Below, in pieces: positions 17,297-24,492 of a stretch of 32,751 nucleotides of DNA (position 1 is its first letter; each line of letters starts with the position of its first letter). The notes beneath the pieces are model-generated. The model was not told where the DNA came from and ran no database searches. It worked only from the letters and a program-made list of their open reading frames with translations. The position numbers and the translations under genes were made by a program. Source of the DNA: an uncultured Clostridiaceae bacterium (GTDB taxonomy: Bacteria > Bacillota > Clostridia > TANB77 > CAG-465); NCBI GenBank assembly GCA_947381905.1, contig CANCXL010000020.1, forward strand, positions 1 to 32,751, in the 5' to 3' direction.

Positions 17297-18592
17297 CTAT
17301 ATGACACTAATTGCTACTGTTGATGTAGCAGTTGTTCCGTTTGTTCCCACTACTTCGACAGTAATACTTGTTGCCACCTTTGGGTGTGTGTTTATGGTTA
17401 AACAACCATTTGTGAAGGTATAGTCTACCCCTTTGACATATCCATCTAACCCCTCAATGGACTTAACTTCGCCAGTTATTCTAAATTGTACACTATCACC
17501 AGCGTAAGCTTTTCCGCCATCTAAAGAAACAATTGTAACAGGGGTTGTTTCAACTTCTGGCTTAGTTTCGGTTTTTTTATCAGAATCGTTGTTTTTAGCA
17601 CCTTGTTGTTCTCCCTTCTGAGTATTAGTTGTCGTTTGTTCAGCACCACTTTGAGGCTTTTTTTCCTCAGTAGTTGTTGGTTTATCTACCTTGCTACTCG
17701 TGGTATCCTTTGCCTCGTCAGCTACAGGTTTTTTATCACCTTTATTATCGACTGGACCACTTTGAGTATTTGACGTATTATTATACAAGTCGTCTAGCTT
17801 CTTGTCGTCTGTCTTTGTAGCATCTTGTTTAGGCTCAGGAATGGTAGGCTTTGTATCTGACTCTTTTGATGATTCAATTTTTACAGCATTCTCATTTGAA
17901 ACATCCTTTCTTGTAGATTCATCCTTCTTAACTTCGTCCTTCTTGTCATCAGGAGTATTGTCTGCAGTCCAAGTTATTCCGCTATCAGTCTTATGGATAT
18001 CTTTTCCAGCATCTTTATCCTTTTGTAACGCTTTGTCACCTTCTGGATCAGATGAAGGAACTTCAATCTTTATACTATCAGCGCCGTCAGTTGTAACCTT
18101 GCCATTATTTACTGTTTGACCATTTTTAGATGAACCACCAGTATTGCTATATCCTGGAGTTAAAACTTCATCAGCTTTAGGTTTTGCCTTACCATAGCCA
18201 TAAAATTTTCCAGGTGCAGTTGAACCAGTGTTCACTTTTTGGTCATCGATGACTGGATTGTCATCATTGTTTTCGTCGTTGTTAGTGTTATCTGCAGGTG
18301 TAGTGTCAGAAATTCCAGGCGTATCAGTTGGTGTATTATCCACCTGAGGTTTATTTCTAAACCAAAGCATGCAAGCAACACATAGTAGAATCAATATAAG
18401 TGTAACAAACACTTTACCTCTTCCAGTTACTTGTCTGTGGAAAATTCTTGTGACACAAAATGGTACAATTACCATTGAGCAAATTAACACAATAACATTA
18501 GTTGTTAGGAACCATAGTCCCATACATAAAATGCTTGTAATAAGCGAAGCTGCATAAACAGCTTTTGTAGAAAAATTATCAAATTTTCCCAT
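17297..18592 (-). CDS. Membrane-anchored protein with long low-complexity stalk and C-terminal Ig-like domain
   Basis: I do not recognise the family of this 431-residue protein. It has three hydrophobic segments between residues about 12 and 80 (AVYAASLITSILCMGLWFL, VIVLICSMVIVPFCV, VFVTLILILLCVACMLWF). A very polar region of about 250 residues rich in D, N, K, T, S and P, probably disordered and outside the membrane, follows. A C-terminal beta-sandwich-like domain (about 350-431: KAYAGDSVQFRITG, then VDYTFTNGCLTIN and ATSITVEVVGTNG) resembles an Ig-like fold. There is no LPxTG. The start is the ATG at 18592, which has AAGGAGT 8 nt upstream; the GTG three codons earlier overlaps that site. 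Base composition is higher in GC than its neighbours (23 of 60 in 17581-17640 against 11 of 60 in 19261-19320), partly from its amino-acid content, so transfer is possible. It has a consensus promoter, a leader of about 150 nt and an unusual hairpin-rich region downstream. Confidence 0.8.
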   Translation of the reverse strand: MGKFDNFSTKAVYAASLITSILCMGLWFLTTNVIVLICSMVIVPFCVTRIFHRQVTGRGKVFVTLILILLCVACMLWFRNKPQVDNTPTDTPGISDTTPADNTNNDENNDDNPVIDDQKVNTGSTAPGKFYGYGKAKPKADEVLTPGYSNTGGSSKNGQTVNNGKVTTDGADSIKIEVPSSDPEGDKALQKDKDAGKDIHKTDSGITWTADNTPDDKKDEVKKDESTRKDVSNENAVKIESSKESDTKPTIPEPKQDATKTDDKKLDDLYNNTSNTQSGPVDNKGDKKPVADEAKDTTSSKVDKPTTTEEKKPQSGAEQTTTNTQKGEQQGAKNNDSDKKTETKPEVETTPVTIVSLDGGKAYAGDSVQFRITGEVKSIEGLDGYVKGVDYTFTNGCLTINTHPKVATSITVEVVGTNGTTATSTVAISVI

Positions 18593-18751
18593 GTGTATCA
18601 CTCCTTCTTAAAAATTTATTTATATAAACGAAAACAAGCATAAGCATAGTATTTTCCTATTTGATTTACGTAAACTCCTTCCTAATTAGTTATTAGAAAA
18701 CACTGTAAAAGCAATTCTGCTTTTTACTCATACAATTTTCGATACGTATTA

Positions 18752-18780
18752 ATTATAACACACAGAACACATAAATGCAA
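18752..18780 (-). promoter_or_regulatory. Sigma-A-type promoter of the stalk-protein gene
   Basis: On the minus strand TTGCAT (18775-18780), 17 nt, TATAAT (18752-18757). The start near 18745 gives a leader of about 150 nt that contains a hairpin, GTAAAAAGCA with TGCTTTTAC (18705-18727), well away from the AAGGAG ribosome binding site. Confidence 0.8.
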
Positions 18781-18825
18781 TATTTTTTCTACTTTTATTT
18801 CATAAAGTTATGTAACCGAAAAAAC

Positions 18826-18862
18826 AAAAAAGATAGTCGCAGATTATACTCTATGACTATCT
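18826..18862 (-). terminator. Intrinsic terminator of the histidine-kinase-like gene
   Basis: AGATAGTC and GACTATCT (18831-18838, 18855-18862) form a perfect 8-bp stem with a 16-nt loop, followed on the minus strand by TTTTTTG. The gene's stop codon lies in the stem. Confidence 0.8.
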
Positions 18863-19798
18863 TACTTTTCTTACAATTAAAGATATTTTATCATTATTTA
18901 TTTTAGGTTTTACATTTTTAATATATATAATAAACCTTTTTATCTCGCTTAAAGAATTTTCTTCTATTCTTATTTCATTTGGTACGATATTAAAATACCA
19001 GTTTGATTCATCTTCTGATATATTCAACTCTATACTTTTGCTACCTGATAATATAAAATTTTTAATAATTCCACAAATAGCAAAAATAACATCATTTAAT
19101 GGGCCACATATATATGTACCTATTTTTAGCTTTTCAGTTATATTTAAATTTACATTATTTTCTTTTAAAGTCTCATTTAGTATAGCAAATATTATTTCTT
19201 TTACATCATTTGAATGCATTATTGATTCTGTAGATAAGCTAGTAGCATTAGACATGAGTTCTAAAAGCATATTCGATTTTTCTAATGCATTATTATTTTT
19301 CATATATAAACTATCTAATATTTCAAGTTTGTGTTTATCTTTAGTATCCTGGCTAATTAGCTTAATTATATCTTGACTTGCACTAAGTATTAATAAATTA
19401 GATTGAATCTGATGCGATATATTTTCAACTAAATCTCCAACTATTGATATTTTATACTTTTCAAAATCTATTTTATCTTGTTGCTCTATGATTTTTAGAT
19501 TATAATACAGCTCTACTTTTAAAGCTTCGATATTTAAATTTTCAGCTATATATGTAATAAGTATTACATTAGAACTAATATTATTTTTTATTTCAATAAG
19601 TTCTTGTTCATTACATATTGCTACTATTATCTTAATCTTTCTTTTTTTTACAATTTCATATATTTTTTCTATTTCATTATATTTTTCTACTTTTAATTCT
19701 TCTTTTTCAAGTTCGTTTACTACTTTATCTAATATATAAGTCTTATTAGAATAAACTATTACTTTTGTATTCTTTCTTAAGTCATCATATATTATCAT
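18857..19798 (-). CDS. Degenerate sensor histidine kinase-like protein
   Basis: This 313-residue cytosolic protein has no membrane segment. Residues about 10-105 alternate hydrophobic strands and helices like a receiver or PAS-type fold (KVIVYSN, KIIVAIC, NVILITYIA) but the acidic pocket expected of a true receiver is not evident. Residues about 117-190 form a helical dimerisation segment with an H-box-like sequence, GDLVENISHQIQSNL, placing a candidate phospho-acceptor at His129. Residues about 195-313 resemble a HATPase_c domain (VIFAICGIIKNFILSGS as a possible N-box), but the glycine-rich G1 and G2 boxes that bind ATP are missing. It is therefore either a pseudokinase or a Spo0B-like phosphotransferase rather than an active kinase; that reading is inference. 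The start follows GAGGTAG by 4 nt. It lies downstream of the GH25 gene but behind that gene's terminator. Confidence 0.65.
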   Translation of the reverse strand: MIIYDDLRKNTKVIVYSNKTYILDKVVNELEKEELKVEKYNEIEKIYEIVKKRKIKIIVAICNEQELIEIKNNISSNVILITYIAENLNIEALKVELYYNLKIIEQQDKIDFEKYKISIVGDLVENISHQIQSNLLILSASQDIIKLISQDTKDKHKLEILDSLYMKNNNALEKSNMLLELMSNATSLSTESIMHSNDVKEIIFAILNETLKENNVNLNITEKLKIGTYICGPLNDVIFAICGIIKNFILSGSKSIELNISEDESNWYFNIVPNEIRIEENSLSEIKRFIIYIKNVKPKINNDKISLIVRKVR

Positions 19799-19833
19799 AA
19801 AACTACCTCTATATAAAAATTATATATCAAACT

Positions 19834-19874
19834 AAAAAAATAATAAAGTGTAAATCATATTATTTACACTTTAT
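19834..19874 (-). terminator. Intrinsic terminator of the GH25-dockerin gene
   Basis: ATAAAGTGTAAAT and ATTTACACTTTAT (19843-19855, 19862-19874) form a perfect 13-bp stem with a 6-nt loop, followed on the minus strand by TATTTTTTTAG. Confidence 0.85.
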
Positions 19875-19882
19875 TTTTAATA

Positions 19883-21523
19883 TTAATTACCAGAATTGTA
19901 CATATCCATTATTAAAGCAGCATCTGTTGAATTTATTACGCCATTATTATCTATGTCTGCAATTAACATGTATTCGTCTGTATTTATATCACTATTATAT
20001 AAATCCTGAACGATAGCCGCATCTGTTGAGTTTACTACTCCGTTTTTGTCTAAATCTCCAATCATAGAGTCAAGTGTAACTACAATATCACATGTTGACT
20101 CTACATTAGGATCAGATTTAAGTGTAACTGTAACTTTACATCTTCCATCCTTTATTGGTATTATTTTTCCATTTTTCTCTATTTTTGCAATTTTTTCATC
20201 TGATGATGTATAAATTAGCTCTTCTCCTTCTATAGTTGCAACCTCTGGTAGAACAGATGATACTCTTACATAGCTTTCTTTATTTCTTGTAGCATTAATT
20301 AAATTCTTATCTAGCACTAATCCTGTGACTTTTATTTTAGTAAACTTTGCATTTATTGCTGTGCTTTTATCAAATAAATAGTTATTATCTACCAGATTAT
20401 TATTTAAGTCATATATACCATCATATATATATCCTTCTTTTTCATATTGAGGAATATAGTCTAATGCTTGTCCTTTAAATGCTCCTATTCTTTCGAGTTC
20501 ATTTTCTTTATCTTTTATAATAATTTCTACTCTTTCATTCATATACATTATATCTAAATCTACTTTACCACTCGAATTATTTGCACCTTCAATATCTCCA
20601 TTTTGTGTGTATTGCCATATAAAAGGTACAACATTACTATTTGGTAATGTTATTTTATCCTCTAGCTCTGGTGTGTCTCCATAATTCCAGTTTGCATACC
20701 AATATCCTGCAACATATTCAGATATTTTAGGAATGTCTATGTATTTTTTATAAAAAGAACCATTTGAATAAACAATCGGAGTATATCCAGCATCAGTTAT
20801 TTTATTACAAAATGCAATTATTATTTGACTTAATTCAGATTTTGTCAATTTTTGTTGTACCTTATCTTCAACATCATATGCTATAGGTAATGTTAGCTTG
20901 TCCTTGTATTCTTTTCCATACTCATTTATTGCATTTAATACGTAGTCTGCTTCTTGTTCTGCCTCTTTAACATTTGTTGCATATGAATAGTGATATATAC
21001 CAAATGGAATATCATTTTGACTTGCACCTTTTAAATTATTCACCAGCATCTTGTCATATTGAAAGTCATAATCTTTTTCTGCATCTTCTATCTCATCATA
21101 CCATCCATAAGAAGATCTTATCATTGCAAAATCTATACCATAATCTTTTACCTTCTTCCAATCAATTATACTATTTGCAAAAGATACATCTATTCCAAGA
21201 TATCCTCCTACCATAAACTCACATAAAGCTTTGGTGTCTTCATCTTTTGCTGTAATAGTAAATCTTCCTGGCTTTTTAGTATATATTCTTCCATCACTTG
21301 TAATAGTAGCAATGCTCTCATCAGATGATATATACTTAATATTGCTACTATTAGAGCTTATTATTTCATTTATATTAAAATTTTCATATACTTTTAAAGA
21401 CTTTCTTTGCACATTAAATGATGTAGTTGCATTAACAGAATTCATACCACAAGTAAGCAATACTATAGCACCAAAAATCATTATTTTATTTATTATATTT
21501 TTCTTTATTTGTTTTTTAAACAT
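19883..21523 (-). CDS. Secreted GH25 lysozyme with Big2 domains and type I dockerin
   Basis: This 546-residue exported enzyme should cleave the beta-1,4 bond between MurNAc and GlcNAc in peptidoglycan. Domains are a signal peptide (1-32, ends VNA), a Big2-like Ig domain (about 36-107), a GH25 catalytic domain (about 108-330), a region with a second Big2-like domain (about 400-486), and a dockerin (487-546) with loops DLDKNGVVNSTD and DIDNNGVINSTD. GH25 signatures present are GIDVS with Asp112, the catalytic YDVED with Asp217 and Glu219, YANW, FIWQYTQNG and VDLDIM. All expected catalytic residues are kept. The start is the ATG at 21523; an in-frame TTG at 21538 overlaps the GGGAGAG ribosome binding site and is rejected. 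A lysozyme carried on a dockerin is unusual compared with polysaccharidase dockerins and fits the other two dockerin proteins nearby. It could remodel the cell's own wall or attack neighbours. Confidence 0.9.
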   Translation of the reverse strand: MFKKQIKKNIINKIMIFGAIVLLTCGMNSVNATTSFNVQRKSLKVYENFNINEIISSNSSNIKYISSDESIATITSDGRIYTKKPGRFTITAKDEDTKALCEFMVGGYLGIDVSFANSIIDWKKVKDYGIDFAMIRSSYGWYDEIEDAEKDYDFQYDKMLVNNLKGASQNDIPFGIYHYSYATNVKEAEQEADYVLNAINEYGKEYKDKLTLPIAYDVEDKVQQKLTKSELSQIIIAFCNKITDAGYTPIVYSNGSFYKKYIDIPKISEYVAGYWYANWNYGDTPELEDKITLPNSNVVPFIWQYTQNGDIEGANNSSGKVDLDIMYMNERVEIIIKDKENELERIGAFKGQALDYIPQYEKEGYIYDGIYDLNNNLVDNNYLFDKSTAINAKFTKIKVTGLVLDKNLINATRNKESYVRVSSVLPEVATIEGEELIYTSSDEKIAKIEKNGKIIPIKDGRCKVTVTLKSDPNVESTCDIVVTLDSMIGDLDKNGVVNSTDAAIVQDLYNSDINTDEYMLIADIDNNGVINSTDAALIMDMYNSGN

Positions 21524-21543
21524 AATTATCTCTCCCAAATATT

Positions 21544-21574
21544 AAAAACAGTTGGAACTTTTATATTCCAACTG
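21544..21574 (-). terminator. Intrinsic terminator of the PAP2 operon
   Basis: CAGTTGGAA and TTCCAACTG (21549-21557, 21566-21574) form a perfect 9-bp stem with an 8-nt loop, followed on the minus strand by TTTTTAAT. It lies between the PAP2 stop and the GH25 ribosome binding site, leaving only about 20 bp for a GH25 promoter. Confidence 0.85.
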
Positions 21575-21579
21575 CAATT

Positions 21580-22239
21580 TTACTCTTCTTTTTTTACACT
21601 TATTACAGTATAGAAAGTCATTAAAAGCGCAGCAGAAATTATTATTCCACCCACTATGTCACTAATCCAGTGTACACCAGAAAGAGTTCTTCCTATTGCT
21701 GTAGCAAATAATACTAATAACGCTATAGCATTTACAAGTTTTATTCCTTTGATTTTATCAAATAACTTTTTATTTACCATAATTATACTTGTACATACAC
21801 ATACTGCAAGTACTGTATGAGAAGATGGGAATGAAGCCTCAACTCCAACTTCTCTATCAAGTATTACTGGTCTATAATTTACTATAACTATTTCAAATGC
21901 AACATATAACGCAAGTACAATTACAAAAAATATTCCAAGCGCAATTATTTCTCTGTCTACTTTAATTAAGCTTTTTCTCTTAATAAGTTGTACCAGTCCT
22001 ACAAGCCCATATGCACCTACTGCTGCAAGAGAAACATATCCTAAATATTTTGTTACTTTATATAATGTTTCATTAAAAGGTAGCTTACTTGCAACAGCCT
22101 CATTTACTGTTGCAAATCCTACACTTGTATTATCTGGTCCAATTTGCTTAACATCTACTGTTTTAACTAAAAAAGTATAGACAATAGCACAAACTATAAG
22201 CACAATACTAATAATAGCATTTCTTTTTGTATTATTCAT
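21580..22239 (-). CDS. PAP2-family membrane phosphatase
   Basis: This 219-residue protein has about six hydrophobic segments and the three-part PAP2 phosphatase signature: NYRPVI at about 120-125 in place of KxxxxxxRP (the arginine and proline are kept; the upstream lysine is not obvious), FPSSHT at about 137-142, and GRTLSGVHWISD at about 180-191 in place of SRxxxGxHxxxD. The two catalytic histidines and the aspartate are present. Members dephosphorylate lipid-linked substrates such as undecaprenyl pyrophosphate or phosphatidic acid on the outer membrane face. It is the last gene of a three-gene operon, 17 nt after the exported unknown protein, with GGAGAG before its ATG. The operon also holds a phosphodiester glycosidase, so a role in carrier-lipid recycling or teichoic acid turnover is plausible but inferred. 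Confidence 0.88.
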   Translation of the reverse strand: MNNTKRNAIISIVLIVCAIVYTFLVKTVDVKQIGPDNTSVGFATVNEAVASKLPFNETLYKVTKYLGYVSLAAVGAYGLVGLVQLIKRKSLIKVDREIIALGIFFVIVLALYVAFEIVIVNYRPVILDREVGVEASFPSSHTVLAVCVCTSIIMVNKKLFDKIKGIKLVNAIALLVLFATAIGRTLSGVHWISDIVGGIIISAALLMTFYTVISVKKEE

Positions 22240-22256
22240 ATTATAATTCTCTCCTT

Positions 22257-23312
22257 TTAATTTTCTAATAATGTTGTTGTTATAATTTTATTATTAGAAG
22301 TTCTTAAATATACTGTATTTCCTTTAATTGCTTCAAATTTTACATATTTTGAAAGTTTGGCAACTCTTTTAAATGGATTCTTTCCAGTAAGTTGCAATAT
22401 ATATGTTGGATATACTAAGTATACATCTCCATATTCATTATATGAAGTTACAACGTCTGTATCACTTAAATATATTGTATCAATAATCTTTGATGCTTTA
22501 ACTACATATACTTTGTCGTTTTTAGTTGTGTCTAAATAGTATAAAGTCTCATAGTCGTCTGCACTTTCCAAATCCGAATCTATTCCAATAAGTTCAACAT
22601 CTGCATATCCAAATAAGTAATTTACAGTTGCTCCAGCAGTATACACACCACCAGCTGTATCACCATAGTATAGTCTATCTGTATGTTGTAGCATTCTTAT
22701 TGTACTTAGTATCATTCCAGATCTAACTTGTGACATAGAATTAAATAAATCTATTTTATATACTGTATTATTTGTAGACATTGCTGTTTTTGTCTCAATA
22801 TTTATATATATTATATTAACAAGTGGTGAGAAAGTTAAATCTTTTATTCTAGAAAAGTTTCTTACATTTATATCGTTATACTCTGTTACCCTCTTTGTTG
22901 CAATTTCATACGTTCTAAGTGAAAGTGTTGTATATCCTCCACTAGTCTCTTCAATAAAATACATAATCAAGTTTTTGTCATATAACATATAATAATAGCA
23001 AATCGGACTATCCTCTGTTACAACAGCGTGTTCTTTTTTATCTTCTATTGTATTAATATGTATGCTTCCATCTTCTAGATAGGCATAATATTTATTGTTA
23101 TATGAAAATTGAAGTTGTTCCGCATTATCTGGGACAGATATTATATCTTCTGCTTTTAACTCTACCTCTCCACTTATTCTATATGTTTCAAGGTCTAAAA
23201 AGCTTGATTGAGTCATTTTATATAAATAACTATCTGCAGCTTTTAATACTCCAAAAGTAATACCCGTTCCTATAATTATACAAATTAATAGTGTTATTAT
23301 TATCTTTTTCAT
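22257..23312 (-). CDS. Exported membrane-anchored protein of unknown function, possible beta-propeller
   Basis: I do not recognise this 351-residue protein. It begins with an uncleaved-looking signal anchor (MKKIIITLLICIIIGTGITFG) and has no other membrane segment, so most of it faces outward. The rest is rich in aromatic and beta-branched residues arranged as short repeated strand patterns (QLQFSYNNKYYAYLEDGSI, then LIMYFIEETSG, LYYGDTAGGVY, TLYYLDTTKNDKVYVV, VYLRTSNNKI), as in a WD/PQQ-like beta-propeller, with about one motif every 40-45 residues. No catalytic motif is visible. It lies in an operon between a phosphodiester glycosidase (14 nt upstream) and a PAP2 phosphatase (17 nt downstream), which suggests a scaffold or sensor for an envelope phosphate-ester pathway. 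The ribosome binding site AGGGGAAG precedes the ATG. Confidence 0.75.
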   Translation of the reverse strand: MKKIIITLLICIIIGTGITFGVLKAADSYLYKMTQSSFLDLETYRISGEVELKAEDIISVPDNAEQLQFSYNNKYYAYLEDGSIHINTIEDKKEHAVVTEDSPICYYYMLYDKNLIMYFIEETSGGYTTLSLRTYEIATKRVTEYNDINVRNFSRIKDLTFSPLVNIIYINIETKTAMSTNNTVYKIDLFNSMSQVRSGMILSTIRMLQHTDRLYYGDTAGGVYTAGATVNYLFGYADVELIGIDSDLESADDYETLYYLDTTKNDKVYVVKASKIIDTIYLSDTDVVTSYNEYGDVYLVYPTYILQLTGKNPFKRVAKLSKYVKFEAIKGNTVYLRTSNNKIITTTLLEN

Positions 23313-23326
23313 TATTCTTCCCCTTA

Positions 23327-24304
23327 TTATTTAACTATAAAAGCTGTTGGAACATAACGTTCTCCTGCAATATCACTAGGTTTATTTTTTACTTCGCCAT
23401 CATAAACAAGTGTAGACGATGCTCCTCCATCTAGATTAAATGCATTATATGCCCCATAATTTAATAATATATCTTGAGCATGTTTTAAAGTTGCTCCAAC
23501 ACTATCTTTTTGTCTTCCATCAATAACTAAAAATAATACTGCACCATCTTGTCTTTGTGCTATACATGTACGAGGTTGAATTCCCCAACCAGCACCACTT
23601 CCAATTCTTGGTTGACCATTAACAATTAATGTTGGTCCAAAAGAAATTGCACATCTAAGTCCTAATCGTTCTGCCTCTGCTGCTGTTGCATTATCATTTA
23701 CATATAAGATATTATCTTGTGTAAATCCGCACATACTACATCCAGTATAATATCCATTCTCATTTTCATAAAGTTTTCCATTTGTAATAAGTAGCCCTGT
23801 AGGTTCAGCTCCTGTTCCTGCTGCATCGTTTGCAAGACCTCCTGCATTTATTCCTCCAATTGCTCCATAATCTTCAACAATTTGTGATGTTGTAGAACCA
23901 ACAATAGGAACTTTTTTACCAAGAACTAAATCAACTCTTGATGGATCATCTATTATTAGTAAATATGCATTAAACGAATCTGTACTAACATCTACAAATT
24001 CAATTCCTTCTTTATTCTTATCATTTTTATTAGTATTTATTTTTATATCTGTTAGATTCTGCTCTTCTGTATCATTAATTCTTCTATTTGCTGCAAGAAT
24101 TTCATTTATCTTTTCATCAGATAAAAACCAAGTAGCAAAATATTGATGTGTCATAGTAGTCATAGATGTTGTTACAATCATATCTCTTGTTGTAATAAAC
24201 ATATCTGTATAATAAATTAAATATATTCCAAGCCCCAAAATATATACTACTTCAAATAATAATACTCCAAAAACTTTAGCTAGTTTTTTAAAGAATTTCT
24301 TCAT
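23327..24304 (-). CDS. Membrane-anchored phosphodiester glycosidase (NAGPA-domain) family protein
   Basis: This 325-residue protein has an N-terminal membrane anchor (about residues 12-32) and an outward domain of the phosphodiester glycosidase family, named after the mammalian enzyme that removes GlcNAc from GlcNAc-1-phospho-mannose. Recognisable family elements are GAIGGINAGG near residue 150, the segment PRTCIAQRQDGAVLFLVIDGRQ, and the C-terminal NAFNLDGGASSTLVYDG followed by GERYVPTAFIV. Bacterial members are often annotated as exopolysaccharide biosynthesis proteins and are thought to hydrolyse sugar-phosphate diesters, for example decorations of teichoic acids; the substrate here is not known. 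It is the first gene of the operon that also holds the unknown exported protein and the PAP2 phosphatase. GAGGT lies 7 nt before the ATG and a sigma-A-type promoter is visible about 55 nt upstream. Confidence 0.88.
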   Translation of the reverse strand: MKKFFKKLAKVFGVLLFEVVYILGLGIYLIYYTDMFITTRDMIVTTSMTTMTHQYFATWFLSDEKINEILAANRRINDTEEQNLTDIKINTNKNDKNKEGIEFVDVSTDSFNAYLLIIDDPSRVDLVLGKKVPIVGSTTSQIVEDYGAIGGINAGGLANDAAGTGAEPTGLLITNGKLYENENGYYTGCSMCGFTQDNILYVNDNATAAEAERLGLRCAISFGPTLIVNGQPRIGSGAGWGIQPRTCIAQRQDGAVLFLVIDGRQKDSVGATLKHAQDILLNYGAYNAFNLDGGASSTLVYDGEVKNKPSDIAGERYVPTAFIVK

Positions 24305-24359
24305 TTTTATACCTCTCTTTTTATATACACTAAATATATTATTTCAGTAATTCTATTTT

Positions 24360-24388
24360 ATTCTACCAAATTAGCAATCATTTTTCAA
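24360..24388 (-). promoter_or_regulatory. Sigma-A-type promoter of the phosphodiester glycosidase operon
   Basis: On the minus strand TTGAAA (24383-24388), 17 nt, TAGAAT (24360-24365), located between the PBP terminator and the operon's first gene. Confidence 0.6.
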
Positions 24389-24436
24389 CATATATATATC
24401 TTTTTCACTAAAAATTCACATAAACCTATATTATGG

Positions 24437-24484
24437 TAAAAAATAGCAGCAGACATTACATAACTATATGATATCTACTGCTAT
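24437..24484 (-). terminator. Intrinsic terminator of the class A PBP gene
   Basis: ATAGCAGTAGA pairs with TCTGCTGCTAT on the minus strand (11 bp, one G-T pair; 24443-24453 with 24474-24484) around a 20-nt loop, followed by TTTTTT. Confidence 0.8.
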
Positions 24485-24492
24485 ATATTATT

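Noticed and set aside
16894..18862. Mobile element with transposase or integrase carrying the higher-GC island
   Set aside because: No recombinase frame, terminal inverted repeat or target duplication could be seen; transfer is suggested only by composition.
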